A stretch of DNA of 64,000 nucleotides from Exiguobacterium undae DSM 14481 (GCF_000620805.1 NZ_KK211187.1:2543389-2607388); one strand, 5' to 3'; positions 16,993 to 25,553 are shown, numbered from the stretch's first letter. A program made the numbers and translations. The notes: generated by a model not told the origin, from the sequence alone.

Positions 16993-17586
16993 TCACCGTT
17001 TTGCTTTTAATCGACGATACAAAATGTATCCCACAATCCCGATGACGATGATTCCAAGGATCCACCATAACTCTTGCTCTAATCCCTTGAGCATCGATTC
17101 CGCCCGTTCGACGCCAAACTTTTCGCCCAACCAGACATAGAAAAACGACACGGGAAACAACCCTAGACTCGATGCAAGTAAGTACCGTTTAAAAGACAGG
17201 TTGAACAAGCCGCACGGAATGGAGACGACGGAACGCACAACAGGGAAAAAGCGGCCAAATAACGCTGACCAGGAACCATACTTCGAGACAATCCGTTCCC
17301 CCTGAACAATTTCCCGTTCTTTAATCATCAACCATTTTCCGTAACGGATTAAGATTGGACGTCCGGCGTAGCGACCAAGAAAATAAAACAATGTGGCGCC
17401 CATCAAACTGCCGACAAATCCAATCAGGACGGCTGCTGTCCATCCTAGTGTCCCGTTTGAGACATAGAGGCCAAGTAACGGTAATCCCACTTCCGCCGGG
17501 ATCAACTCGGTTCCGAGCCCGATAATCATGATTCCTAAAAACAGCCAGAGATTCGACTCTCCGGCTGAGAATAACCATTCTAACAT
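16993..17586 (-). CDS. DedA family membrane protein
   Basis: A 197-residue DedA/VTT-domain (SNARE-assoc) membrane protein. Conserved features: E-LIPAEVGLPLLG near residue 30, GATLFYFLGRYAGR near 82 and the FGRFFPVVRSVVSIPCG motif (about 110-126), with an extra membrane helix at the C-terminus. Family members act in membrane phospholipid or undecaprenyl-phosphate flipping and antimicrobial peptide resistance; the lipid moved here is unknown. Read after the small membrane protein gene 17 bp upstream. Confidence 0.9.
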   Translation of the reverse strand: MLEWLFSAGESNLWLFLGIMIIGLGTELIPAEVGLPLLGLYVSNGTLGWTAAVLIGFVGSLMGATLFYFLGRYAGRPILIRYGKWLMIKEREIVQGERIVSKYGSWSALFGRFFPVVRSVVSIPCGLFNLSFKRYLLASSLGLFPVSFFYVWLGEKFGVERAESMLKGLEQELWWILGIIVIGIVGYILYRRLKAKR

Positions 17587-17603
17587 CCAACCACTCCTCT
17601 AAA

Positions 17604-17825
17604 TCAGCCTCGTGCAGGACGAAGAAGATAATAAATAATGACGACAAGGGTCGTCCAGACACCTGTGAAGATTCCGATGATTCCGACGATAAAGAATCCA
17701 AGCGCCATCATCGATCCTGTTCGTTTGTAATCACGCCACATCGTTCGAAGTCCTTTGATGTTGAACCAAAGAAAAACTACAAAAAGTAAGGCAAACACTA
17801 ATCCCGTAATGAGTATCGCTGACAT
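17604..17825 (-). CDS. Small two-helix membrane protein
   Basis: 73 residues: hydrophobic helix (about 3-23), a short basic loop (MWRDYKRTGS), and a second hydrophobic stretch (about 40-66) ending RPARG. GAGGTGAAGAC precedes the ATG, a strong ribosome binding site. It lies 17 bp upstream of the dedA-like gene on the same strand and is probably co-transcribed. I do not recognise a family. Confidence 0.75.
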   Translation of the reverse strand: MSAILITGLVFALLFVVFLWFNIKGLRTMWRDYKRTGSMMALGFFIVGIIGIFTGVWTTLVVIIYYLLRPARG

Positions 17826-17920
17826 GTCTTCACCTCTTTCTTATTAGTTGTTATCCCCATTATACCTTACTTTTACACGTCTTCCCTCCGTCTGAGGTCT
17901 CATGAACCTACTTTCATCAT

Positions 17921-17965
17921 GAAAAAAAGCGATGTTCGTCACCATGATCGGCGCGAACATCGCTT
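17921..17965 (-). terminator. Terminator of asnA
   Basis: Stem AAGCGATGTTCG / CGAACATCGCTT with a 14-base loop and a T-run on the minus strand. Confidence 0.9.
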
Positions 17966-17997
17966 GTTTCTATGATTTATGTGTGAATCACTCGTTT

Positions 17998-18972
17998 TTA
18001 CAACAGGTGTACGCCTTGCTCACGATAAGCAGTCCGTGTCTCTTCTGACCAGACCGACGCTTGAACTTCACCGATATGACGTTTCTTCAACAAGAACATC
18101 GCCATACGTGATTGTCCGATGCCTCCACCAATCGTTAACGGGAGCTTTTCTTCCAACACGCCTTGATGGAACGGGAAATCAAGTTTCGCATGTTCTCCAG
18201 TCGTCTCGATTTGTGCCAGTAACGTTTCACGGTCGACACGAATACCCATTGATGAAAGTTCAAATGCTCCGATTTCCGGGTGGTGGACTAAAATATCACC
18301 GTTGAGTGTCCAGTCATCGTAGTCAGCTGCTCGGCCATCATGTTTTTCTCCAGATGCCAGCGCACCGCCGATTTGCATCAAGAAGACCGCTCCATGTTCT
18401 TTCGTCACTTCCGTCTCCCGCTCTTTTGTAGAAAGGGTCGGGTATGCATCTTCGAGCTCTTGTGTCGTCATGAAGTGGATCGTCTCCGGCAAGATGGCCT
18501 CGATTCCGAACTGTTCTTCGACTTCACGCTCTACTTGATGAATCGCTTGATAGATGGCACGTACTGTCGTCTGCAAGTAATCGATCGTCCGTTCTTCCTT
18601 CGAGATGATCCGCTCCCAATCCCATTGGTCGACATGAATCGAGTGGGTCGCGTCCAAGACTTCATCGCGACGAATCGCATGCATCAGCGTGTATAATCCT
18701 TCGCCTTTTGCGAATCCGTACGTATGGAGTGCTTGACGTTTCCACTTCGCGAGAGATTGAACGATTTCGAGTTCAGCCTGATGATCAAGCGCATCAAAAC
18801 GAATGATACGTTCGATTCCGTTGAGGTGATCGTTGACTCCGAGTGTGCTTTCGACGAATAAAGGCGCTTCGACGCGTGTTAATCCGAGTTGTGTTGAGAA
18901 TTGCTCCTCAAAGCGTTTTTTTACGAGTGTGATTGCTTCCTGTGTCTGTTTCATCGATACGAGTGTTGTCAT
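17998..18972 (-). CDS. asnA: Aspartate-ammonia ligase (ammonia-dependent asparagine synthetase)
   Basis: A 324-residue class II aminoacyl-tRNA-synthetase-like enzyme making asparagine from aspartate, ammonia and ATP. It follows E. coli AsnA closely: [61 protein letters not shown] and the C-terminal [10 protein letters not shown]. The frame is open further upstream into the leader, but those extra residues are T-box RNA; GAGGAGG before the ATG at 18972 and alignment with AsnA fix the start. Expression is set by the T-box leader with an AAC specifier. Confidence 0.96.
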   Translation of the reverse strand: MTTLVSMKQTQEAITLVKKRFEEQFSTQLGLTRVEAPLFVESTLGVNDHLNGIERIIRFDALDHQAELEIVQSLAKWKRQALHTYGFAKGEGLYTLMHAIRRDEVLDATHSIHVDQWDWERIISKEERTIDYLQTTVRAIYQAIHQVEREVEEQFGIEAILPETIHFMTTQELEDAYPTLSTKERETEVTKEHGAVFLMQIGGALASGEKHDGRAADYDDWTLNGDILVHHPEIGAFELSSMGIRVDRETLLAQIETTGEHAKLDFPFHQGVLEEKLPLTIGGGIGQSRMAMFLLKKRHIGEVQASVWSEETRTAYREQGVHLL

Positions 18973-19011
18973 GGTATTCTTCCTCCTCAATTGTGTGTTT
19001 GAAAAAGAAGC

Positions 19012-19312
19012 CATAAAAAAGAGCCCTTCTCTCCCAAGAATATGGGACGAAAGACTCGGTTCCGCGGTACCACCCATGTTAACAGCTCAGCTGCTCACTC
19101 AAAAGACTGATGATCAATTATCATCTCAATCTTCGGCCATATGATAACGGACAGGCAACTCCGGCTACGCCTACTGACTCGTGTGTTCGGGTAGCGACTC
19201 CGGGATGTTCTTCGCAACTTGTTTCCGACTGGGCTCTCACCGTCCCCAGCTCGCTAATCCGGTTTTACAAGATGTTACTCTTCCCTTCAACGTCGTTGTT
19301 ACAATTGAATTG
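19012..19312 (-). promoter_or_regulatory. T-box riboswitch (tRNA-Asn) controlling asnA
   Basis: The minus-strand leader has the conserved T-box GGGTGGTACCGCGG (19062-19075), followed by an intrinsic terminator and T-run before asnA. Further 5', a Stem I region includes GGTGAGAGCCC and a specifier-like bulge GAAGAACATC, where AAC (19207-19209) is the asparagine codon. Uncharged tRNA-Asn would stabilise the antiterminator and switch the gene on when asparagine is short. Boundaries are approximate. Confidence 0.92.
19014..19057 (-). terminator. T-box regulated terminator
   Basis: Stem from GAGTCTTTCGTCCCA to TGGGAGAGAAGGGCTC followed by TTTTTT. The T-box sequence just before it can form the competing antiterminator. 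Confidence 0.85.
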
Positions 19313-19357
19313 AGAACATCGTACACCATGCAACAAGTGTTTGAAAAGCCCTTTTTT

Positions 19358-19431
19358 CAAAAAAAAATAAAATAATCTGACTAATCAGATTAGCTAATTC
19401 GAAGAAAAACGTTCCCGCAGAAGCGAGAACG
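19358..19431 (-). terminator. Two tandem terminators after the sugar permeases
   Basis: Stem CGTTCTCGC / GCGGGAACG followed by TTTTTC (19404-19431), then a second perfect stem TAATCTGA / TCAGATTA (19373-19392) followed by an A/T-rich T-run. They separate the permease operon from asnA. Confidence 0.8.
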
Positions 19432-19441
19432 CGCTTACAAT

Positions 19442-20329
19442 TTATTTGATTGAACCACTCGTAATTCCCTGAATAATTTGCTTTTGCATCGCGAAGAAGA
19501 ATAATAACAGCGGAATGATACCGAGGATCAGTCCCGCCAAGGCCAAATCCCATTGTTTTGTATATTGCCCGAAGAAGTAGAACGTGGCGAGCGGAATCGT
19601 CCGCAGTTCGACGTCACGCAACATCAGCGACGGCAAGAGGAAATCATTCCAAATCCATAGTGTGTTTAAGATGACGATTGTCACCGTGATCGGTTTGAGC
19701 AACGGGAACACGATGCGCCAAAACACGCCCCACTGGGAACAGCCGTCAATGATTGCCGCCTCTTCGATCTCTTCCGGAATCGATTTCATGAAACCGTGGT
19801 ACAAGAAAATCGACAACCCGGATCCAAACCCAAGATACATGAGGATCAAGCCCCAATAACTGTTTTGTAATCCCAAGTCACCAGACAGCTTCGATAACGG
19901 AATCATGATCGACTGGAACGGAATGATCATCGCGGCGACAAACAGGAAAAAGATGATTGTCGATAACCGGGTTTTCGTCCGAACCAGCTTCCAGGCAGCC
20001 ATCGAACAAAAAATGACGATGACGGCATTCGCCCCGACAGTAATGATGACAGAGTTCAAGAACACTTTTCCAAAATTCATCGCTTCCCAGGCATCGGTAT
20101 AGTTCGAGGTGATCCATTCTTTCGGAAGTCCTGACGTATTCGTAAAAATATCACCCTGCGTCTTAAACGAGTTCGAAATGACATAATAAAACGGAATCAT
20201 ATACAGTAAGCCCATCAGCAAGGCGGCGATTTCGACAGTTCCGAGTCGCACCGAGTAACGGCCCCGTTTTTTCGGTGCCGGTTGTTCCGGCTTCAGTTCT
20301 GGTTTCGGTAAAGGTTGCGCGGTACTCAT
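19442..20329 (-). CDS. Carbohydrate ABC transporter permease, MalG type
   Basis: A 295-residue inner-membrane permease with six helices (MetI-like fold). The cytoplasmic EAA loop that docks the ATPase is visible: EEAAIIDGCSQWGVFWRIVFPLLKP. N-terminus is a Pro/Glu/Lys-rich cytoplasmic stretch. It overlaps its partner permease by 4 bp. No ATPase gene is in the window; in Bacillus a shared MsmX-type ATPase serves several such transporters, which is the likely case here. Confidence 0.92.
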   Translation of the reverse strand: MSTAQPLPKPELKPEQPAPKKRGRYSVRLGTVEIAALLMGLLYMIPFYYVISNSFKTQGDIFTNTSGLPKEWITSNYTDAWEAMNFGKVFLNSVIITVGANAVIVIFCSMAAWKLVRTKTRLSTIIFFLFVAAMIIPFQSIMIPLSKLSGDLGLQNSYWGLILMYLGFGSGLSIFLYHGFMKSIPEEIEEAAIIDGCSQWGVFWRIVFPLLKPITVTIVILNTLWIWNDFLLPSLMLRDVELRTIPLATFYFFGQYTKQWDLALAGLILGIIPLLLFFFAMQKQIIQGITSGSIK

Positions 20330-21216
20330 GCTTCCACCTCCCGTTTTTTCGTCAAGTAGACCTGAGTTACGGTAATCGCTGCAACGACCACAAAGAAGAT
20401 GATCGCTTTGGCCGAACCAAGACCAAGGTTGTTGTTCGTAAACGATTCTTTATAGATATTCAGTGCGAGCATCTCGGTTGATTTAAACGGTCCACCGTTC
20501 GTCAGCGATAAGTTCGTATCAAATAATTTGAACGACCATGAAATCGTCAGGAACAGACAGATCGTCACCGATGGCATGATCAGCGGAATCGTGATGTTAC
20601 GTAACGTCGATAGGCGGTTCGCGCCATCGATTTTTGCAGCCTCAATCAGTTCCTGCGGGACATTTTGAAGGGCGGCAATGTAGATGACCATGATATAACC
20701 GCCACCTTGCCAAATCGAAACGATGACAATGCCCCAAAATCCGGTCTGGGCGTCACCAAGCCAAGGAAGTTCAAATAAACTCCAACCTGTCAGCTCTCCG
20801 ATCGATGCAAATCCTTTAACATAAATGAACTGCCAAACGAATCCTAAAATCAAGCCGCCGATCAAGTTCGGCATGAAGAAAATTGTCCGTAAAAAGTTAC
20901 GAGTCCGAATGTTTTGTGTGAGTAAAAACGCTAACAGGAAGCCGACTAGATTCGTCAGAATCACGGCAACAACTGTATATTTCGTCGTCAACCAAAATGA
21001 CTGCTGGAACTGGTCATCGACCGTAAAGAGGCGTACATAATTGTCGAATCCAATCCAATTCAATTCACCTGTAATTCCGTTCCAATCCGTGAACGAATAC
21101 ATGACACCGTTAAAAAAAGGTACGAGAACAATTACCGCGAAAACCAGAAAGACGGGTCCGACGAACATCCAAAACTCGAGTCCGCGTTTTACTTTTTTCT
21201 TATTGCTTACTGCCAT
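20326..21216 (-). CDS. Carbohydrate ABC transporter permease, MalF type
   Basis: A 296-residue permease with six helices and the EAA loop IEAAKIDGANRLSTLRNITIPL. It forms the heterodimeric channel with the overlapping MalG-type protein. GAGGAGGGATGAGC precedes the ATG. The promoter region carries the 17-bp element shared with the distant binding-protein gene, and a degenerate cre site. The sugar carried is unknown. Confidence 0.92.
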   Translation of the reverse strand: MAVSNKKKVKRGLEFWMFVGPVFLVFAVIVLVPFFNGVMYSFTDWNGITGELNWIGFDNYVRLFTVDDQFQQSFWLTTKYTVVAVILTNLVGFLLAFLLTQNIRTRNFLRTIFFMPNLIGGLILGFVWQFIYVKGFASIGELTGWSLFELPWLGDAQTGFWGIVIVSIWQGGGYIMVIYIAALQNVPQELIEAAKIDGANRLSTLRNITIPLIMPSVTICLFLTISWSFKLFDTNLSLTNGGPFKSTEMLALNIYKESFTNNNLGLGSAKAIIFFVVVAAITVTQVYLTKKREVEA

Positions 21217-21287
21217 TGCTCATCCCTCCTCTGTCCTAAGCGTACGGAATTTTCCACAAAATGAAAACGCAACCATTTGACACATTG

Positions 21288-21304
21288 GGTGGAAAATATT
21301 GAAC
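21288..21304 (-). repeat. 17-bp element, copy 2 (upstream of permeases)
   Basis: GGTGGAAAATATTGAAC, identical to 15384-15400 and in the same orientation to its gene. On both copies the gene-sense strand reads GTTCAATATTTTCCACC. Flanking bases differ, so this is not a long duplication. Confidence 0.75.
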
Positions 21305-21382
21305 GATTATTTGGCGCGACCCTTTCGAATGAGCTACTATAAAGAAATATAAAGAATTTCATCTTGAGAGGAAGATTATGCC

Positions 21383-23062
21383 ATGGAGAAAACCATTCGT
21401 TCTGATCTAGAGATTGCCCAACAAACGACTTTACAACCTATTTCTGAAATCGCCCGTCAAATCGGGCTGACGGACGCAGATTATGACTCGTACGGAAAGT
21501 ACAAGGCGAAGTTGACGGATGGGCTAGCCGAACGGTTGGCAACGAATGCCGACGGAAAATTGATTCTCGTCACAGCCATCAATCCAACGGCTGCCGGTGA
21601 AGGAAAATCAACGGTGACGGTCGGACTTGGTCAGGCATTGCACCGGCTCAAGCACAAAACGATGATTTGTCTGCGGGAACCGTCGCTCGGACCCACGATG
21701 GGATTAAAGGGCGGCGCTTGCGGCGGCGGCTACAGCCAAGTGTTGCCGATGGAAGAAATCAACCTGCATTTCACAGGTGACATGCATGCCATTACCTCGG
21801 CCCACAACACAATCAGCGCTCTGCTCGACAATCATCTTCATCAAGGCAATGATTTGCGGATCGATCCGCGTCGCATCACATGGAAACGTGTCCTCGACCT
21901 GAATGACCGGGCGTTACGCAACATCACAATCGGACTCGGTGGAGCGGCTCATGGTATTCCGCGTCAAGACGGCTTCGACATCACCGTTGCATCAGAAATC
22001 ATGGCGGTCCTTTGTCTCGCTGACTCGATTGCTGATCTGGAGGACCGAATCAGCCGGATTGTCGTCGCTCACTCGTACGAGCAACAGCCGGTGACAGTCA
22101 AGGATATCCAGGCCTCCGGTGCTGCGACATTGCTCTTAAAAGAGGCATTCCGTCCAAATTTGGTACAGACCGTCGAAGGGACGCCGGCCTTGATTCACGG
22201 CGGACCGTTCGCAAACATCGCCCATGGTTGTAATTCGCTGATTGCAACGCGAACGGCTCTCAAGCTGAGCGATTATGTCGTGACAGAAGCCGGCTTCGGC
22301 GCTGATCTTGGCGCTGAAAAATTCTTTAACATCAAGTCACGGATCGGCAATTTACATCCTGATGCCGTCGTTCTCGTTGCCACCGTCCGTGCGTTAAAAA
22401 TGCATGGTGGTGTCGCAAAAGACCAGTTGGCTGAAGAAAACCTATCTGCCTTGGTCGAAGGACTCGCTTTGCTCGAAAAACACGTCGAGACAATGGATTT
22501 GTTTGGTGTTCCGGCGGTCGTAGCCTTAAATCGTTTTTCAAGCGATACAGAAACGGAACGTCAGACCGTACTCGACTGGTGTCGCGAACGAAAAATCCGC
22601 GTTGCGGAAAGTGAAGTATTCAGTCAAGGTGGAGCCGGTGGAGAAACGTTGGTCGAACAGGTTTTCGAAGCACTGGAAGAAGACAGCCAGTTCACGCCTC
22701 TTTATCCAACCGATTTGCCACTCACTCAAAAAATCGAGCGGATTGCGATGCGTGTCTATGGTGCAGCCGGAGTCCATTTCGAGGAAAAAGCATTGCGTGA
22801 ACTGGAACGTTGCACGGATCAAGGACTTGGCCATTTACCGATTTGTATGGCAAAAACGCCGTTTTCATTGACGGATGATCCGACTAAGTACGGACGAGTC
22901 GAAGGGTTTATGATTACGGTCCGCGAAATCAGACCGGCGATCGGGGCGGGATTCATCGTCGCCTTGACCGGGAATGTATTAACCATGCCGGGTTTACCGA
23001 AAAAACCGGCGGCTAATACGATGGGAATTTCTGAAGATGGAACGATATTCGGGCTTTCTTAA
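21383..23062 (+). CDS. fhs: Formate-tetrahydrofolate ligase
   Basis: A 559-residue formyltetrahydrofolate synthetase, joining formate to tetrahydrofolate with ATP in one-carbon metabolism; cytoplasmic tetramer. The P-loop NPTAAGEGKSTVTVGL is near residue 70, and EPSLGPTMGLKGGACGGGYSQV follows. The C-terminus GLPKKPAANTMGISEDG is the family signature end. Length equals the usual 555-560. AGAGG lies 11 bases before the ATG at 21383. It supplies 10-formyl-THF to purine synthesis and fMet-tRNA. A formate channel gene is at 49.9-50.8 kb. Confidence 0.96.
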   Translation: MEKTIRSDLEIAQQTTLQPISEIARQIGLTDADYDSYGKYKAKLTDGLAERLATNADGKLILVTAINPTAAGEGKSTVTVGLGQALHRLKHKTMICLREPSLGPTMGLKGGACGGGYSQVLPMEEINLHFTGDMHAITSAHNTISALLDNHLHQGNDLRIDPRRITWKRVLDLNDRALRNITIGLGGAAHGIPRQDGFDITVASEIMAVLCLADSIADLEDRISRIVVAHSYEQQPVTVKDIQASGAATLLLKEAFRPNLVQTVEGTPALIHGGPFANIAHGCNSLIATRTALKLSDYVVTEAGFGADLGAEKFFNIKSRIGNLHPDAVVLVATVRALKMHGGVAKDQLAEENLSALVEGLALLEKHVETMDLFGVPAVVALNRFSSDTETERQTVLDWCRERKIRVAESEVFSQGGAGGETLVEQVFEALEEDSQFTPLYPTDLPLTQKIERIAMRVYGAAGVHFEEKALRELERCTDQGLGHLPICMAKTPFSLTDDPTKYGRVEGFMITVREIRPAIGAGFIVALTGNVLTMPGLPKKPAANTMGISEDGTIFGLS

Positions 23063-23081
23063 TCAAGGAAGGATGATATAC

Positions 23082-24035
23082 ATGACAATCGATCATACAC
23101 ACTGGATTGCATCTGACGGTCATACGACGAACATGCATCTTTTGGAAGCAAGTGCGCCTAAAGGTGTCGTCATCGTTTTTCACGGCATGATGGAACACGG
23201 GGAACGTTACCAGGAATTTGCCGAGTTTCTGTATGCCCATCACTATCACACCGTCATCCCGGATCTACGCTGCTTTGGTGCTCAGGCTCCTCAGTTGGGT
23301 CACTTAGAACCGAATCAAGGGTTTGATCAGTTGGTTCAAGATGCGGAAGAATTGGTTTACGACATTAAAGACCGCTATCCGGACTTACCGATTTTTGCAT
23401 TTGGTCACAGCTTCGGTTCGCTGATTTCAAGACGTCTTGGACAAACACTCGGTCACGAACTGGCTGGCGTCATTGCCAGCGGTCCCCCGACCGACAGCGG
23501 AATACTCGGAAATATCAGTAAAAAAATCGTTCGGCAATTGATCGAGCAAACATCGGCGCAGCACCCAGCAGAAGGCATGAGTAAATTGGTTTTTGGCCGC
23601 TACAACTTACGCTTTTTCCCGGCCTTGTCGCCAAATGCTTGGTTATCGTCCGACCCGCAGTCGGTCATGCGTTATGATGAAGACGTATTGTCTGGTCAAA
23701 CTGTGACACTTGGATTCTTTCATGAATTGCTTTCTGCAACAAAAGCCGTGAACTCCCTGTCTTATCTTTATCAGCATCCGCGGCATCTTCCGTTGTTACT
23801 GATTGCCGGTGAAGATGATCCCGTCGCCTTTGACGGAAAAGGGATTCATACCTTGTTCGACGACTATAACCGGGTTCGTGTTGAAGGTGTTCAACTCACC
23901 GTCTATCGCGGATTGCGCCATGAACTGTTTCACGAATTTGAGCGGATTCGTGTCTTCGCGGATATTGCGGGCTGGCTGAATAAACAGGTTGGATCCCGTC
24001 TTCCTTCTTCTGTCCGGAGACAAGGACACCCATAA
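23082..24035 (+). CDS. Alpha/beta hydrolase, monoacylglycerol lipase/lysophospholipase type
   Basis: A 317-residue Hydrolase_4 (serine aminopeptidase S33) protein. Oxyanion motif VFHGMMEHGERY near residue 30, nucleophile elbow FGHSFGS near 107, Asp in AGEDDPVAFDG and His in GLRHELFHE complete the triad. It resembles Bacillus YtpA, a lysophospholipase, and monoglyceride lipases. The start at 23082 is chosen since AAGGAAGG lies 9 bases upstream; the reading frame is open earlier. It starts 19 bp after fhs, so it is probably co-transcribed with it. Confidence 0.85.
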   Translation: MTIDHTHWIASDGHTTNMHLLEASAPKGVVIVFHGMMEHGERYQEFAEFLYAHHYHTVIPDLRCFGAQAPQLGHLEPNQGFDQLVQDAEELVYDIKDRYPDLPIFAFGHSFGSLISRRLGQTLGHELAGVIASGPPTDSGILGNISKKIVRQLIEQTSAQHPAEGMSKLVFGRYNLRFFPALSPNAWLSSDPQSVMRYDEDVLSGQTVTLGFFHELLSATKAVNSLSYLYQHPRHLPLLLIAGEDDPVAFDGKGIHTLFDDYNRVRVEGVQLTVYRGLRHELFHEFERIRVFADIAGWLNKQVGSRLPSSVRRQGHP

Positions 24036-24037
24036 TC

Positions 24038-24082
24038 AAAAAAAGGAGTCATCCTCTATCGCTTAGAGGGTGACTCCTTTTT
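24038..24082. terminator. Bidirectional terminator
   Basis: Long stem AAAAAGGAGTCATCCTCT / AGAGGGTGACTCCTTTTT with a 7-base loop between convergent genes. Confidence 0.93.
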
Positions 24083-24084
24083 GA

Positions 24085-24504
24085 TCAATGGATCCAGCTC
24101 AATGAACGGATCATCGTTTCGATTTCTTCTAATTCCAATGACTCTCGATCAGCAGAATAAGTCAACAGCACAAGACGTTCGCCGTCGGAGTAGGCAAAGA
24201 TGCGGATAAACACATCTTCTTCTTTTCCATCAACAGCAAGCAAGGCTTCTTTTGGTGTATTCCGACGCGCTTCAAGAGGTCCCGTCAATTCAATGCCAAA
24301 CTCTTCTACCAACAAATTGATTTCTTGTTCAGCCGCTTCAAACGGTGTCAGTTCTTCTGCATCCGACTCATAAATCGACAACTGTAAGGTGCCCATCGCA
24401 TTTTCTTCCGTCGAATAAAAACTAACGAACGTTTCCTCTTCCTGGTATTCAAACGTCTGTGGATATTCAAGAGTAATCCAATTATCGACCGTGTAATGTT
24501 TCAT
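24085..24504 (-). CDS. Hypothetical protein, DcrB/PsbP-like fold possible
   Basis: A 139-residue acidic protein without signal peptide. The pattern (DNWITLEYPQTF..., FYSTEENAMGTLQLSIYE, TPFEAAEQEINLL, FAYSDGERLVLLTYSADRE, ending MIRSLSWI) resembles DcrB/PsbP-like domains, which often end in a helix followed by an F-x-W/S-W segment. Its start overlaps the preceding Imm11-like gene by 4 bp, so the two are made together. Function unknown. Confidence 0.7.
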   Translation of the reverse strand: MKHYTVDNWITLEYPQTFEYQEEETFVSFYSTEENAMGTLQLSIYESDAEELTPFEAAEQEINLLVEEFGIELTGPLEARRNTPKEALLAVDGKEEDVFIRIFAYSDGERLVLLTYSADRESLELEEIETMIRSLSWIH

Positions 24505-25046
24505 ATAATTTCCTCCATTCGATTTATCTCGCCAAAATGTACTCCTGTCACGGTCAGTTGTTCCAAATACCGTGCTAGCGTGTCCGAAAGGAAAATACGA
24601 TCCGTCCGTTCATCTCGCAAGATGTGGTGGGGACCAAGCGACTCACTGATGATCCGCTCCGTCATGAAATAGACCTGTCTCTTCCGAATGGTGCGGAAAA
24701 TATTTGTCTTATGTAAATGCTCCACCCGTCTTACCGCTAGTATATTGATGAGATAGTAATTGCTTAATCCCGACCGCGTCTTCAACTGGACCCGAAGACA
24801 TTGTACAGAAAACGGAGTCAACCGTTCCAATGTCTGTTTCATCCGTTCCGATACCAGCGGGATATTCAATTCGTTCGGAAGCACGTCCGGTAACATATCC
24901 GCATCCTGTTCGATTGAAAAGGCAAGTAAGCTTGTGTTCAGAAACCACTCTCCTGTCATGAAGCGATAACGATCGATTTGATGATGACAGGTCGCCCTCC
25001 ATCCTTTTCCCATCGCCTGTTCGCTCCAAACTCGAACTTTGTTCAC
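24501..25046 (-). CDS. Hypothetical protein, Imm11 (DUF1629)-like
   Basis: A 181-residue protein. The central and C-terminal pattern (IPLVSERMKQTLERL, VQLKTRSGLSNYYLINIL, IFLSDTLARYLEQLTVTGVHF) is like the Imm11/DUF1629 family, found as immunity proteins next to polymorphic toxins and also as lone genes. No toxin gene is adjacent. The GTG start at 25046 has AGGAG 10 bases upstream. It is coupled by 4-bp overlap to the following acidic protein. The family call is from memory of the pattern and needs a profile search. Confidence 0.55.
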   Translation of the reverse strand: MNKVRVWSEQAMGKGWRATCHHQIDRYRFMTGEWFLNTSLLAFSIEQDADMLPDVLPNELNIPLVSERMKQTLERLTPFSVQCLRVQLKTRSGLSNYYLINILAVRRVEHLHKTNIFRTIRKRQVYFMTERIISESLGPHHILRDERTDRIFLSDTLARYLEQLTVTGVHFGEINRMEEII

Positions 25047-25416
25047 CAGTCATTCGCTCCTCTTTCCATCCTCGGGCATTCATGCTCGTCGCAGGAAGCT
25101 CATGTAAACGATTTAGCTATTGTTATTGTACACTTTAACTGCGCACGATTGGAATCACAAGATTCGGGTGTCGTCCGTTTCAAACGGTGAAATCTTCGAA
25201 CGAGATCGATGACAGGCAGCACCTCGTGTCGATTGTGGTTGGCGTACCCAAAGAACAGCCGCTCTTTAATGCTCGACGGGTGTTTTTTGAGCTACAAGAG
25301 CCCTGTTCAATCCGTCTGGAAAAATCAAAACTATTGACTTTTTTTCTAAAAGTTATGGATATCTGTTCTTTGCTATGCTACTATATCTCATGTAGCAACT
25401 TTATTGAGCAACTTTT
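25047..25416. other. Gene-free stretch before tRNA-Gly
   Basis: No supported gene. It should hold the promoter of the Imm11-like gene (minus) and of tRNA-Gly (plus; TTGACT at 25334-25339 is a candidate -35). A perfect palindrome CCGTTT-C-AAACGG lies at 25175-25187. No repeat or RNA family is recognised. Confidence 0.5.
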
Positions 25417-25490
25417 GCGGGTGTAGTTTAGTGGTAAAACCTCAGCCTTCCAAGCTGATGATGAGAGTTCGATTCTCTTCACCCGCTCCA
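25417..25490 (+). tRNA. tRNA-Gly (anticodon UCC), CCA encoded
   Basis: Cloverleaf: acceptor GCGGGTG / CACCCGC, D-loop TAGTTTAGTGGTAAAAC, anticodon stem TCAGC / GCTGA with loop CTTCCAA (anticodon UCC), T-arm GAGAG-TTCGATT-CTCTT, discriminator U and encoded CCA. A lone tRNA gene with its own terminator downstream. Confidence 0.96.
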
Positions 25491-25502
25491 ATTTATGACA
25501 TA

Positions 25503-25532
25503 ACATAGGTCAACGACACATAGGTCAACGAC
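25503..25532. repeat. Perfect tandem 15-bp direct repeat after tRNA-Gly
   Basis: ACATAGGTCAACGAC occurs twice head to tail without spacer, 13 bases after the tRNA CCA end and before the terminator hairpin. Confidence 0.9.
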
Positions 25533-25553
25533 TTTTATAACCCTCTCGAGGGG

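Noticed and set aside
18973..19077. N-terminal extension of AsnA (about 35 residues)
   Set aside because: It lies in the T-box and terminator RNA, AsnA homologues begin at MTTLVS or similar, and a good ribosome site precedes 18972.
24709..25083. 124-codon minus-strand frame over the Imm11-like gene
   Set aside because: Composition is atypical and the +1 frame has domain-like patterns and a better start.
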